Below are positions 34,575 to 42,785 of a stretch of DNA of 60,149 bases, piece by piece. The translations under genes were made by a program, and so were the position numbers. Position 1 is the stretch's first letter. Each line of letters begins with the position of its first letter. Source of the DNA: Arthrobacter sp. H20. Its GTDB lineage: Bacteria; Actinomycetota; Actinomycetes; Actinomycetales; Micrococcaceae. The stretch covers positions 2,950 through 63,098 of the forward strand of contig NZ_KI914752.1 of the NCBI RefSeq assembly GCF_000520515.1. The letters run 5' to 3'. The notes below the pieces were generated by a model. It was not told the DNA's origin. It searched no databases and was given only the letters and a program-made list of their open reading frames with translations.

Positions 34575-35315
34575 CTAGGTGGTGACCATCGTTCCGATCT
34601 TCTCTCCGAGGATCGCCCGGCTGACGTTTCCTTCACCCTCCATCCCGAAGACGACCATCGAGAGATCGTTGTCCTTGCACATGGTCATGGCTGTCTGGTC
34701 CATTACCCGGATGTCCTGGCGCAGGGCGTCATCATAGGAGAGTGTCTCCAATTTCCTCGCTGTGGGGTCTTTGTGCGGGTCAGCCGTGTACACGCCGTCG
34801 ACCCCGCTCTTGGCCATCAGCACGAGGTCGGCGTGTACCTCGAGGGCACGCTGTGCCGCTACCGTGTCGGTAGAGAAGTAAGGGAGACCTGCACCGGCAC
34901 CGAAGATGACAACCCTGCCCTTTTCGAGGTGGCGAATGGCGCGGCGTGGGATGTAGGCCTCGGCAACCTGCCCCATGGTGATGGCACTCTGTACCCGGGT
35001 TTCGACCCCCGCCTGCTCGAGGAAATCCTGCAGCGCGAGACAGTTCATGACCGTCCCGAGCATCCCCATGTAGTCAGCCCGCGACCGGTCCATGCCGCTC
35101 TGCGAAAGCTCGGCGCCACGGAAGAAGTTGCCCCCGCCAACAACTATGGCGACCTCGACCTGACCGACTGTCGCTGCGATCTGTTTCGCAACCGAGCGGA
35201 CGGTCGCCGGATCGACGCCGAGCTTGCCGCCGCCAAATACCTCACCTGAAAGCTTCAGGAGTACCCGACGACGGTTCGTTTCCCGACCATGCGTGCCCAA
35301 ATCAGAGTTATCCAT
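34575..35315 (-). CDS. pyrH: Uridylate kinase
   Basis: 246 residues; GGGAGG five bases before the ATG. Phosphorylates UMP to UDP in pyrimidine synthesis. Amino-acid-kinase fold motifs: [80 protein letters not shown] and [21 protein letters not shown] terminator lies between tsf and this gene, so it probably has its own promoter in the 120 bp upstream. Confidence 0.96.
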   Translation of the reverse strand: MDNSDLGTHGRETNRRRVLLKLSGEVFGGGKLGVDPATVRSVAKQIAATVGQVEVAIVVGGGNFFRGAELSQSGMDRSRADYMGMLGTVMNCLALQDFLEQAGVETRVQSAITMGQVAEAYIPRRAIRHLEKGRVVIFGAGAGLPYFSTDTVAAQRALEVHADLVLMAKSGVDGVYTADPHKDPTARKLETLSYDDALRQDIRVMDQTAMTMCKDNDLSMVVFGMEGEGNVSRAILGEKIGTMVTT

Positions 35316-35393
35316 TGTGCCTCCCGGGGCAGTTGTGGGGATCGTTGCTAAAAGAATACGTTGCGGTGCTGACTCAAAAGCCCACCGGGCAGG

Positions 35394-35427
35394 AAAAAAG
35401 GGGTGGTCACCGTGGCGACCACCCCTT
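35394..35427 (-). terminator. Rho-independent terminator downstream of tsf
   Basis: On the minus strand AAGGGGTGGTC pairs with GACCACCCCTT over an 8-base loop and continues into TTTTTT. It lies 30 bp beyond the tsf stop codon and separates rpsB-tsf from pyrH-frr-cdsA. Confidence 0.93.
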
Positions 35428-35455
35428 CTGAACCTACTTACCCGGTCTGTCTGAC

Positions 35456-36292
35456 CTAGGAACCAACCCGGAACCGCGCGAATGCGCTCGGCTTGGTATT
35501 GGCTTCGGTCAGCACCTGGGCGACTGACTTTTTGGCATCCTTGGCAAATGCCTGGTCGACGAGCACGCCCTCCTTGAAGAAGCCCGTCAGCCGGCCTTCG
35601 ACAATCTTGGTCAGTGCAGCCTCTGGCTTGCCTTCGGCCCGCGCGGTTTCGTCGGCGATCCGTCGTTCGGTTTCAACGAGTTCGGCCGGCACATCCTCGC
35701 GGACCAGGTAGGTCGGCGAGTAGGCAGCAATGTGAACTGCGATGTCGTGAGCTGCTTCCTTGGCTGAATCTCCTTCGCCTTCCACGGCGAACAGCACGCC
35801 AACCTGGGCTGGAAGATCCTTGGACGTCTTGTGGAGGTAAGCGTCAACGATTCCGCCCTCGATGCGAGCAAGACGGCGGATGGCCACCTTTTCGCCCAAC
35901 AGGGCGCCGGCCTCGATGACGTGCTCGGAGACGGGCTTGCCGTCAACCGTGTAGGCAAGGAGGGTGTCGACGTCGTTGGCTCCGGACTCGATAGCTGCGG
36001 CGAGCACCTTGTTGGAGAACTCAACAAATGGGCCTGCCTTGGCAACGAAGTCAGTTTCGCAGTTAACCTCAACCATGACACCGACGTTCCCGTCGACCTT
36101 GGCTGCGACGAGGCCCTCGGCGGTTGAACGGCCCTCGCGCTTTGTTGCACCCTTCAGGCCCTTGATGCGGATGAGCTCCATAGCCTTACCGGCGTCGCCG
36201 TCGGCCTCATCGAGGGCTTTCTTCACGTCCATCATGCCAGCGCCTGTGCGCTCGCGAAGGGCCTTAATGTCAGCGGCGGTGTAGTTCGCCAT
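35456..36292 (-). CDS. tsf: Translation elongation factor Ts
   Basis: 278 residues; AGGAG six bases before the ATG. Nucleotide-exchange factor for EF-Tu. N-terminal UBA-like domain [20 protein letters not shown] with [20 protein letters not shown], followed by core segments [20 protein letters not shown] and [15 protein letters not shown]. It follows rpsB by about 105 bp that include a possible attenuator hairpin. Confidence 0.97.
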   Translation of the reverse strand: MANYTAADIKALRERTGAGMMDVKKALDEADGDAGKAMELIRIKGLKGATKREGRSTAEGLVAAKVDGNVGVMVEVNCETDFVAKAGPFVEFSNKVLAAAIESGANDVDTLLAYTVDGKPVSEHVIEAGALLGEKVAIRRLARIEGGIVDAYLHKTSKDLPAQVGVLFAVEGEGDSAKEAAHDIAVHIAAYSPTYLVREDVPAELVETERRIADETARAEGKPEAALTKIVEGRLTGFFKEGVLVDQAFAKDAKKSVAQVLTEANTKPSAFARFRVGS

Positions 36293-36363
36293 GTGAACTC
36301 CTAAGTGTGTTGTGTCTAAGAAGAGCTATGCCTGCAGGCGGTGACACCTGGGCAGATGGAGAA

Positions 36364-36391
36364 GGGGGCACGGATTTCCACCCGCACCCCC
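36364..36391 (-). terminator. Hairpin between rpsB and tsf (possible attenuator)
   Basis: On the minus strand GGGGGTGCGG pairs with CCGTGCCCCC, allowing two G-U pairs, around an 8-base loop. It sits immediately after the rpsB stop codon and lacks a U tract, so it may lower tsf expression or stabilise the rpsB 3' end rather than fully terminate. Confidence 0.45.
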
Positions 36392-36399
36392 GTATCCAG

Positions 36400-37344
36400 T
36401 TACTTGCTGTCGTCGGCTGCTGGAGCTTCTTCAGCTACTGGGGCTTCCTCAGTGGTGCTAGCTGCAGCTGCTTCAGCAGGAGCATCGGCTGCAGGAGCTT
36501 CTTCGGCTGGGGCTGCTTCAGCTGGAGCTGCTTCAGCGGGAGCATCGGCTGGTGCGGCGTCAGCTGCTGGTGCGGCGTTGTCGCCAAGCAGTTCGCGCTC
36601 CCACTCTGCCATTGGCTCGGCTGCTGCTTCGGCGTCGTTTCCACCGGAGCGGTTGTGACGGGCGATCAGGCCTTCGGCAACTGCATCTGCAACCACGCGG
36701 GTCAGCAGGTGAACGGCGCGGATAGCGTCGTCGTTGCCCGGGATCGGGAAGTCAACCTCGTCCGGATCGCAGTTGGTGTCGAGGATTGCGACTACCGGGA
36801 TGCCGAGCTTCTTGGCTTCGTCGATGGCAAGGTGTTCCTTCTTCGTGTCAACGATCCACACCACTGAAGGAGCCTTGGTCAGGTTGCGGATACCACCGAG
36901 GTTGGTTTCCAGCTTGGTGAGTTCGCGGCGCAGGAGGAGGAGCTCCTTCTTGGTGTGTCCGGAGCCGGCCACATCGTCGAAGTCGATTTCCTCGAGTTCC
37001 TTCATCCGCTGGATGCGCTTGGAGACGGTCTGGAAGTTGGTGAGCATGCCGCCGAGCCAGCGCTGGTTGACGTAGGGCTGGCCCACGCGGGTCGCCTGCT
37101 CGGCGATTGCTTCCTGTGCCTGCTTCTTCGTTCCGACGAACAAGACAGTGCCGCCGTGGGCGACGGTCGCCTTGATGAACTCGTAGGCGCGGTCAATGTA
37201 GGACAGCGACTGCTGCAGGTCGATGATGTAGATGCCGTTGCGCTCGGTGAAGATGAAGCGCTTCATCTTCGGGTTCCAGCGACGGGTCTGGTGGCCAAAA
37301 TGTACGCCGCTGTCGAGCAGCTGGCGCATGGTAACGACTGGCAT
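36400..37344 (-). CDS. rpsB: 30S ribosomal protein S2 with acidic Ala/Pro/Glu-rich C-terminal tail
   Basis: 314 residues. The S2 core ([80 protein letters not shown]) ends near residue 245. The remainder is a low-complexity tail built from [10 protein letters not shown]-like units, absent from E. coli S2 but seen in related Micrococcaceae. AAGGA lies six bases before the ATG. About 270 bp of leader contains three hairpins (separate entry). Confidence 0.97.
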   Translation of the reverse strand: MPVVTMRQLLDSGVHFGHQTRRWNPKMKRFIFTERNGIYIIDLQQSLSYIDRAYEFIKATVAHGGTVLFVGTKKQAQEAIAEQATRVGQPYVNQRWLGGMLTNFQTVSKRIQRMKELEEIDFDDVAGSGHTKKELLLLRRELTKLETNLGGIRNLTKAPSVVWIVDTKKEHLAIDEAKKLGIPVVAILDTNCDPDEVDFPIPGNDDAIRAVHLLTRVVADAVAEGLIARHNRSGGNDAEAAAEPMAEWERELLGDNAAPAADAAPADAPAEAAPAEAAPAEEAPAADAPAEAAAASTTEEAPVAEEAPAADDSK

Positions 37345-37788
37345 GTCGTTCCTTTCTATCGGCAGGGCGCGTGGCGCCGTTTCTGCCTGTTGACGGTTGC
37401 TAGTTCAGTTCGGTTGAACTTCACTCCTGGTACCTGTTGGCTTTCACCCATGGGGTCCTTCACCGGAAGTCTTTCCGGACCGTTGGATCCATGCCCTTCG
37501 CAACCCGTGCGGGTTCGGAAGGGAAAGAGATACGCGTAGTCAGTTGAGGCGAGCCAATACCCATTCGAAAACTTCCGGCGGGCACGGAGCATCGCAGCAA
37601 ACTGCTGTATTGAGTGTACTACAGGGTGGGCGGAGGCCGGAACGGAGCGGTACACGCCCACCCACTGCCCGCACCCCCGTCGGCCCTGCGGGGATCGGCC
37701 GTCCAACGCTGGGTTTGTCCACGCTCGGTTTGTCCACATAGCTGTCGCTGGGGCGACCCAGCTGACATGGCAGCCGCAGACTTGAAAC
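37345..37788 (-). promoter_or_regulatory. Structured 5' leader and promoter region of rpsB
   Basis: This 444-bp gap holds no credible gene. On the minus strand a TACACT -10 candidate (37613-37618) would give a leader of about 260 nt. Three hairpins follow: CCCTTC...GAAGGG with inner AACCCG/CGGGTT (37494-37523), GGTCC...GGACC with inner CCGGAA/TTCCGG (37454-37481), and GGCA...TGCC with inner GGCGC/GCGCC (37361-37387). The last ends 17 bases before the S2 start. Such leaders often mediate autoregulation by the ribosomal protein. The rest (37620-37788) presumably carries the M23 gene promoter. Confidence 0.5.
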
Positions 37789-38358
37789 ATGTCACAGCGG
37801 TCAACCCACCCCATAGCGGCCCTCCCCGCGGTGCTTCGCGCCACCATACTGGTGGTGGGCATCTCAGTGTCAGGGCTTGGCCTGACCAGTGCAGCACCAC
37901 CAACGACTCATGAACCAGCGTGGAGCTGGCCGCTCTCCCCTGTGCCGGTTGTGCTAAGAAACTTTGATCCACCGGCAGAACGGTGGCTACCCGGACACCG
38001 TGGCGTGGATCTGGCAGCCAACGACGCCGCCGAGGTGAGCAGCCCCGCGCCAGGCCGGGTGGTCTTCGCCGGTTGGGTAGTGGACCGGCCAGTAGTCACT
38101 GTCGACCACGGCGGCGGGGTGCTCAGCAGCTTCGAACCGGTCTCTGCCGTGCTGGACCGCGGAGAGGCAGTCCGGCAGGGTCAGACGCTCGGTACACTCG
38201 CATCAAGTTTGGCTCATCCAACCATGCAACAGTCGCGATCACATTGCCCGGCCACGTGCCTTCACTGGGGAGTGCGCCTGGACGGCGAGTACGTGGACCC
38301 GCTCACCTATGTCCTGGACCGCCGTCCATCAGTCCTATTGCCGCTCCACGGGCCCTGA
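37789..38358 (+). CDS. Secreted M23 family peptidoglycan peptidase
   Basis: 189 residues. N-terminal signal sequence (RATILVVGISVSGLGLTSAA). The LytM/M23 domain has the first zinc motif GHRGVDLAANDAAEV and strands RVVFAGWVVDRPVVTVDHGG. The second motif reads CLHWGVRLDGEYVDPL: the usual HxH has Cys in place of the first His. This variant occurs in several actinobacterial M23 proteins, so activity is uncertain. Position next to rpsB is conserved (M. tuberculosis Rv2891). No clear Shine-Dalgarno. Confidence 0.88.
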   Translation: MSQRSTHPIAALPAVLRATILVVGISVSGLGLTSAAPPTTHEPAWSWPLSPVPVVLRNFDPPAERWLPGHRGVDLAANDAAEVSSPAPGRVVFAGWVVDRPVVTVDHGGGVLSSFEPVSAVLDRGEAVRQGQTLGTLASSLAHPTMQQSRSHCPATCLHWGVRLDGEYVDPLTYVLDRRPSVLLPLHGP

Positions 38359-38373
38359 CATCGGCCGGCCCGG

Positions 38374-39564
38374 CTAGACGAACGCGGCGATGCCGGTGAT
38401 GGCCCGACCCGTCACGAGGGTATTGATTTCATGGGTGCCTTCATAGGAATACACCGCCTCCGCGTCGGAGAAGATCTTGGCCATTTCATAGTCGGTGACG
38501 ATACCGTTTCCGCCCAGCAGGCTGCGGCCCATCGCGACAGTCTCGCGCATCCGTGCGGTGGTGAAAGCCTTGGCCATTGCCGACTGTTCATCCTTGGCCT
38601 GCCCCTCGTCCTCCAGTTGGGCGAGGCGGACCATGATGCCCATTGAGCTGACCGTATTGCCCAGCATTTCAACGAGTTGCTGCTGCACCAGCTGAAAGGA
38701 GGCAAGTGGGCGCCCAAACTGGTGCCGCTCCACCGTGTATCGTCGCGCCACATCAAAGGCCGCCAGTTGCTGTCCGACCGCTTGCCACCCCACCGAAAGA
38801 CGGGTCACCTTAAGGACCTTGTTCGTATCCTTGAAGCTGTTGGCGCCCTTGAGGTGGAAATCGTCGTGAACAACTACGTTGTCGAGGGTGATATCCGCGT
38901 TCTCGACAATCCGCAGCGCAATCTTGTTGTCAATCTTCGTGGCGTGGTACCCCTCAAGCGTGGTGTCCACCAGGAACCCTTTGACCTGGTTGTCTGCGAG
39001 ATCACGAGCATAGATGACTACCCAGTCGGAGAAGGTGGCGTTGCCGATCCACCGTTTTGCGCCGTTGATGATCCAGCTGTCGCCTTCGCGGCGTGCTGTG
39101 GTGCGGGTGCCGCCAGCCACGTCGGATCCGCCGAGAGGCTCGGTGAGGCCGAAGGCGCCGATCTTCTTCATCGAATAGATATCCGGCAGCCATGCTTCCT
39201 GCTGTTCCTTTGAGGCAAGTTCCTCAATTGACCCGGTGAACAGGCCGTCGTGGACGCCCATGAAGGTGGCAATTGAGGTGTCAGCACGAGTGAACTCGGC
39301 GTGCATCAATCCGGCGAACAGATTGGAGTAGCCCTGGCGCCGCACCGGGCTCATCACATCCAGTCCGGCAAGCTTGGGGATGAGCTCCTTCGGGAAGGTT
39401 GCTTCATTCCACCAGCCGGTGGCATAAGGCTTCACCTCGGCATTCAGGAACTGGCGAACCTCGCCAAGCCGGTCCCGCTCCTTCTGGCTCAGAAGCGCCT
39501 CGAAGGAGTAGAAATCGCCGTCTGCATACGGCAGGTTGTTTACATCGATGACCGGCTTGCTCAT
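38374..39564 (-). CDS. Acyl-CoA dehydrogenase, glutaryl-CoA dehydrogenase-like
   Basis: 396 residues from the ATG with GAGGA eight bases upstream; a longer frame reaches 39588. FAD enzyme: IGAFGLTEPLGGSDVAGGTR, INGAKRWIGNATFSDWVVIY, YTVERHQFGRPLASFQLVQQ and a C-terminal AVYSYEGTHEINTLVTGRAI. The YEGTHE motif carries the catalytic Glu and resembles the YEGTHD of glutaryl-CoA dehydrogenases. Substrate could be glutaryl-CoA or another short acyl-CoA. It is monocistronic, converging on the M23 gene. Confidence 0.9.
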   Translation of the reverse strand: MSKPVIDVNNLPYADGDFYSFEALLSQKERDRLGEVRQFLNAEVKPYATGWWNEATFPKELIPKLAGLDVMSPVRRQGYSNLFAGLMHAEFTRADTSIATFMGVHDGLFTGSIEELASKEQQEAWLPDIYSMKKIGAFGLTEPLGGSDVAGGTRTTARREGDSWIINGAKRWIGNATFSDWVVIYARDLADNQVKGFLVDTTLEGYHATKIDNKIALRIVENADITLDNVVVHDDFHLKGANSFKDTNKVLKVTRLSVGWQAVGQQLAAFDVARRYTVERHQFGRPLASFQLVQQQLVEMLGNTVSSMGIMVRLAQLEDEGQAKDEQSAMAKAFTTARMRETVAMGRSLLGGNGIVTDYEMAKIFSDAEAVYSYEGTHEINTLVTGRAITGIAAFV

Positions 39565-39660
39565 GCGGTTGTCCTCTGGGTCGTCCAACGGTTCTCACGT
39601 CTTATGTTACCCACGAGTAACTTCGTTGCCAATCACCACCGACAAGTGACCCGAAACCAC

Positions 39661-39694
39661 AAAGTCCCCGGAACTGGAGTGTTCCGGGGACTTT
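39661..39694 (-). terminator. Terminator downstream of the CAU tRNA gene
   Basis: A perfect 14-bp stem AAAGTCCCCGGAAC / GTTCCGGGGACTTT with a 6-base loop begins seven bases after the tRNA 3' end. On the minus strand it is followed by GTGGTTT, so it fits an intrinsic terminator for the tRNA transcript. Confidence 0.85.
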
Positions 39695-39701
39695 GCAAGG
39701 G

Positions 39702-39775
39702 TAGGGCTGCTGGGGCTTGAACCCAGGACAAACGGATTATGAGTCCGCTGCTCTAACCAGCTGAGCTACAGCCCC
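39702..39775 (-). tRNA. tRNA with CAU anticodon (elongator Met or lysidine-type Ile2)
   Basis: Full cloverleaf: acceptor GGGGCTG/CAGCCCT (first pair G-U), D-arm GCTCAGCTGGTTAGAGC, anticodon stem-loop CGGACTCATAATCCG, and a T-arm with GGTTCAAGCCC. Discriminator base A, followed by CCC, so the terminal CCA is not encoded completely. The anticodon CAU does not tell Met from Ile2. The TTTGTC variable region and TTCAAG T-loop look closer to tRNA-Ile2, which would need lysidine at C34. There is no upstream GGG-C anticodon stem, so it is not the initiator. Confidence 0.93.
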
Positions 39776-39803
39776 GCGCCGCGCACGCCGAAGCGCGCTG
39801 TCT

Positions 39804-39833
39804 ATTCTAACGACACCGAATCAGTCTAACGAC
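39804..39833 (-). promoter_or_regulatory. Promoter region of the CAU tRNA gene
   Basis: On the minus strand a TAGAAT -10 candidate (39804-39809) lies 28 bp before the tRNA 5' end. The 9-mer GTCGTTAGA, overlapping it, is repeated 19 bp upstream, giving two promoter-like copies. No clear TTGACA is seen. Confidence 0.4.
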
Positions 39834-39884
39834 CCCGCGGCGGTTGGCTAACCCGCATTCCTGGGATCATCGCAGGTGACGGTG

Positions 39885-41081
39885 CTAAAGGGCGTCCGCG
39901 TCCAGCGAATCGCCGTAGTAGAGGCCCTCGAAGGTCGCGAGGGTGGCAGTGAGTGAGTGGGCATCCACCATTGATCGGCTGGCCTTGCCCATCCGATCCA
40001 GATCATCGGCGGGAAGATCCAGGAGCTCGGTGATCCGCCCCGCGAGCTCGATACTGTCCTGCGGCGTGAACAGGTAACCGTTGACCCCGTGCTCCACAAG
40101 GTGCGGCAACGCCATCGCGTTGGCCAGCAGGACAGGGGTGGAGGCTGACATTGCCTCAAGTGTCACCAGGGACTGCAGCTCAGCTGTGCCCGGCTGGCAA
40201 AACAGTGCCGCACGCAGGTAGGCCAGCCGCAGCTCCTCGTCGCTAATGAGGCCGCGGAAGGCAACCCTGCCCCCCAGACCCAACCGGGCGACCTGCGCCT
40301 GGAGCGTGGCTTTCACCTCACCGCCACCAACAATCTCAAGGTGGACATTGAGTTCCGGTGGAGTCTTGGCGACCGCGTCGATCAAGACATCAACGTGTTT
40401 CTCTTCGGCCAGCCGTCCAACGAAGAGCACTGTGGGATAGTCCCTCGGGCCAATCGTCTCGCCAGGCTGCAGCTCGTAAGCGGATGAGTCGATGCCGTTG
40501 GAGATCGGCAGCACCTTCGGCAGGAACGCGTGCTCATGCATCGCCTTGGCCGCCAGCGGGGTGGGAGTGGTAACCACGGCCGCCTTGCCCATGACCTTGC
40601 CCATGTCACGCCAGGAGTTCTTCGCAACGATCTTCTTGAACCACTCCGGGAACGGCAGGAAGGGGTTCAGATTTTCTGGCATGAAGTGATTGGTGGCAAC
40701 CACCCGGATGCCGCGCTTAACCGCCTCGTTCAGGGTGTAATCCCCCACCATGTAGTGGCATTGAATGTGCACCACATCCGGCTGCACCCGATCAAAGAGC
40801 ATGCTGATATCGCGTTTGATCTCCCAGGGAAGGCAGATGCGCCAGTAATCGTGAGTGGGTACCGCATGGGACTTCAACCGGTGCACGGGCCACTCGCCGT
40901 CGGCCTCGGTGAAGCTCTTTCCATTCTGGGTACTCGGTGCTAGGACGTGCACGTCGTGCCCACGCGAGTGCATCCCCTTTGCCAGCCGGTATCCGAACTG
41001 CGCCGCCCCGTTGATGTTGGGCGGATAGGTTTCCGCTGCAATCAGGATGGTCAACGGTAATTTGTCGGCCGGGTGGCTCAC
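39885..41081 (-). CDS. GT4-family glycosyltransferase
   Basis: 398 residues, GTG start with AGAGGA eight bases upstream. GT-B fold: N-terminal acceptor domain ILIAAETYPPNINGAAQFGY followed by VVHIQCHYMVGDYTL, and a nucleotide-sugar domain VLFVGRLAEEKHVDVLIDAV, LEIVGGGEVKATLQAQVARL, LFCQPGTAELQSLVTLEAMS. This resembles diacylglycerol or phosphatidylinositol glycosyltransferases of actinobacteria (PimB/MgtA-like). The CDP-alcohol phosphatidyltransferase upstream supports a glycolipid role. Exact sugar and acceptor cannot be read from sequence. Confidence 0.87.
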   Translation of the reverse strand: MSHPADKLPLTILIAAETYPPNINGAAQFGYRLAKGMHSRGHDVHVLAPSTQNGKSFTEADGEWPVHRLKSHAVPTHDYWRICLPWEIKRDISMLFDRVQPDVVHIQCHYMVGDYTLNEAVKRGIRVVATNHFMPENLNPFLPFPEWFKKIVAKNSWRDMGKVMGKAAVVTTPTPLAAKAMHEHAFLPKVLPISNGIDSSAYELQPGETIGPRDYPTVLFVGRLAEEKHVDVLIDAVAKTPPELNVHLEIVGGGEVKATLQAQVARLGLGGRVAFRGLISDEELRLAYLRAALFCQPGTAELQSLVTLEAMSASTPVLLANAMALPHLVEHGVNGYLFTPQDSIELAGRITELLDLPADDLDRMGKASRSMVDAHSLTATLATFEGLYYGDSLDADAL

Positions 41082-41138
41082 TGTGGGTTCCTCTGCGGGT
41101 TACTGGCGGATGCGGCGACCGGACTGGATCAGCCTCAG

Positions 41139-42032
41139 CTAGCGTCGACGTCGTACGTCCTTCTGGCGTTGCAGCACATCTGGATGATGGCGGGACAACG
41201 CAATGACCCCCACAATAGCAACCAATGCAGCCATCCCCATGGCAATTGCGATGACAGACTGCACATCGGGTTCCAGCTCGCCGAGGATCACTATGCCGAC
41301 AGCAATTCCCACGATGGGGTCAACCACCGTCAGTCCCGCAATGACGAGGTCCGGTGGGCCGGTCGCGTAGGCGCTCTGCACAAACCAGGAGCCCAGCGCA
41401 GCGGCCACGGCAATAGCAATCAGGGTATAGGGCGGCACATTCATGAGGAACCGGCCGTTGGGGTCCAACAGGTGGGTGGCGATGATTTTCGTGAGGACGG
41501 CGACGAAGCCGAACAGCACACCGGCTCCCAAAATGTAGGCGAAGGCGCCGAGCCGGCGACGGAACAGTGCTGCAAGAGATCCAAACAGGGCGACGGCGAG
41601 ACCCAACAGGAGCACGGCGAGAAGTTCCTGCTCCGGGCGCACCCCGTGGTTTTCCCGGGTGACGTTGACGGCCAGCAACACGAACACTGCGCTCCCGCTG
41701 ACGCAGGCAGCGATCGCGAGGACAGTGGCACGATTGATCCGGATGCCCTGGTCCTTGGAATTGACCACTGTGGTAATCACCAGGGCGATCGCACCGATGG
41801 GTTGCACCACAGTAAGACTCGCCAGGCTGAGGGCGACGACGTTGAGCGCCATGCCCACGACCAGCAGAATCAGCCCCAGCACCCACCGCGGATTGCGCAG
41901 CAGCCGGACGAAGCCTTTCGAATTCAGTGAGAGGCCGCCCGTGCTGGACCGCACGGCACTGCCCTGGCGCTGAGCTCCGACGGCGAGAAAGCAGGCACCG
42001 ACCAAGGCCAGCACAATGGCTAGCCAGACCAT
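41139..42032 (-). CDS. DMT-superfamily membrane transporter
   Basis: 297 residues from the ATG with GAAGGG seven bases upstream (frame also open to 42059). Nine to ten hydrophobic spans with the paired-repeat look of DMT proteins: GFVRLLRNPRWVLGLILLVV, SLTVVQPIGAIALVITTVVN and GLTVVDPIVGIAVGIVILGE. Such single-gene exporters or magnesium/NIPA-like carriers have no predictable substrate. It lies 33 bp after the phosphatidyltransferase gene and may be co-transcribed with it and the GT4 gene. Confidence 0.86.
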   Translation of the reverse strand: MVWLAIVLALVGACFLAVGAQRQGSAVRSSTGGLSLNSKGFVRLLRNPRWVLGLILLVVGMALNVVALSLASLTVVQPIGAIALVITTVVNSKDQGIRINRATVLAIAACVSGSAVFVLLAVNVTRENHGVRPEQELLAVLLLGLAVALFGSLAALFRRRLGAFAYILGAGVLFGFVAVLTKIIATHLLDPNGRFLMNVPPYTLIAIAVAAALGSWFVQSAYATGPPDLVIAGLTVVDPIVGIAVGIVILGELEPDVQSVIAIAMGMAALVAIVGVIALSRHHPDVLQRQKDVRRRR

Positions 42033-42065
42033 GCGCAACCCTTCGTGTACCTGGTGCAAAAGGTA

Positions 42066-42710
42066 TTAGCCGCCATCAACTGCCTCGGGCTGGCCTGGGT
42101 CATCAGAGCTGCGGTCCGAGCGATACTTCCGATGGGCAGCGGTGAAGTACCCGTAGAAAGCGATGAGGTGTCCGATACATCCCAAAATGAGCAGGATGTT
42201 CGCGGCGACGAACAGCCATGGCACGTCAAATCCGGGCACACGGTGCAAGAGGAGCATCGGCGAGCCAATCAACAGGAGCGCTGTGCGAATCTTTCCAACG
42301 TTGGTGACCGGAAGGTGCAGAGGTCCACGGAAAAGAATGAGGGCGTTGAGAATCAGGATGGCGTCGGGGATCACGATAGTCCAGACCAACCAGGCCGGAG
42401 CGATGCCGTCCACAACGAATACCACTGCGATGACGATCAGCGCCGTCCGGTCCGCAATCGGGTCAAGCCACTTGCCGACAGTTGAAACCTGGTCGAATCT
42501 GCGGGCAATGTAGCCATCGACCCAGTCGGTTGACCCGAGCATGACGAGGGTGATGACCGCGAGAGCGTCCTCATTCTGCACGATGAGGTACACGAACAAC
42601 GGAACGGCAAGGAACCGGATGACCGTGACGATATTGGGCAGCGTCCAGAAGGTCGCCAGTTCGTTGTTCTCGTGCCCAGGCCTCGCGCCTGCCCCAATTA
42701 ATCTGATCAT
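42066..42710 (-). CDS. CDP-alcohol phosphatidyltransferase family protein
   Basis: 214 residues from the ATG preceded by GGGGGAGGGG. The full CDP-OH-P signature DxxDGxxARx8GxxxDxxxD is present in TDWVDGYIARRFDQVSTVGK followed by WLDPIADR. Around five membrane spans. It transfers a phosphatidyl group from CDP-diacylglycerol to an alcohol such as glycerol-3-phosphate (PgsA), inositol phosphate or a polar head group. The C-terminal tail is polar and acidic. The precise acceptor is not determined by sequence; cdsA at 32846 makes its substrate. Confidence 0.92.
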   Translation of the reverse strand: MIRLIGAGARPGHENNELATFWTLPNIVTVIRFLAVPLFVYLIVQNEDALAVITLVMLGSTDWVDGYIARRFDQVSTVGKWLDPIADRTALIVIAVVFVVDGIAPAWLVWTIVIPDAILILNALILFRGPLHLPVTNVGKIRTALLLIGSPMLLLHRVPGFDVPWLFVAANILLILGCIGHLIAFYGYFTAAHRKYRSDRSSDDPGQPEAVDGG

Positions 42711-42746
42711 ATTCCCCTCCCCCAACCATTATGCAGGGAGAGCGGG

Positions 42747-42778
42747 CCCGCCCGGACCCTGCGCAGGGGACGGGCGGG
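42747..42778. terminator. Hairpin downstream of the holin-like gene
   Basis: CCCGCCCG (42747-42754) and CGGGCGGG (42771-42778) flank an inner perfect palindrome CCCTGCGCAGGG. It lies 8 bp after the holin-like stop codon and 37 bp before the phosphatidyltransferase start; no U tract follows. Confidence 0.55.
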
Positions 42779-42785
42779 GAGTTTT

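Noticed and set aside
39702-39775. Integration site at the tRNA gene
   Set aside because: The tRNA 3' end is followed at once by its terminator; no integrase or repeated tRNA fragment is seen in the window.
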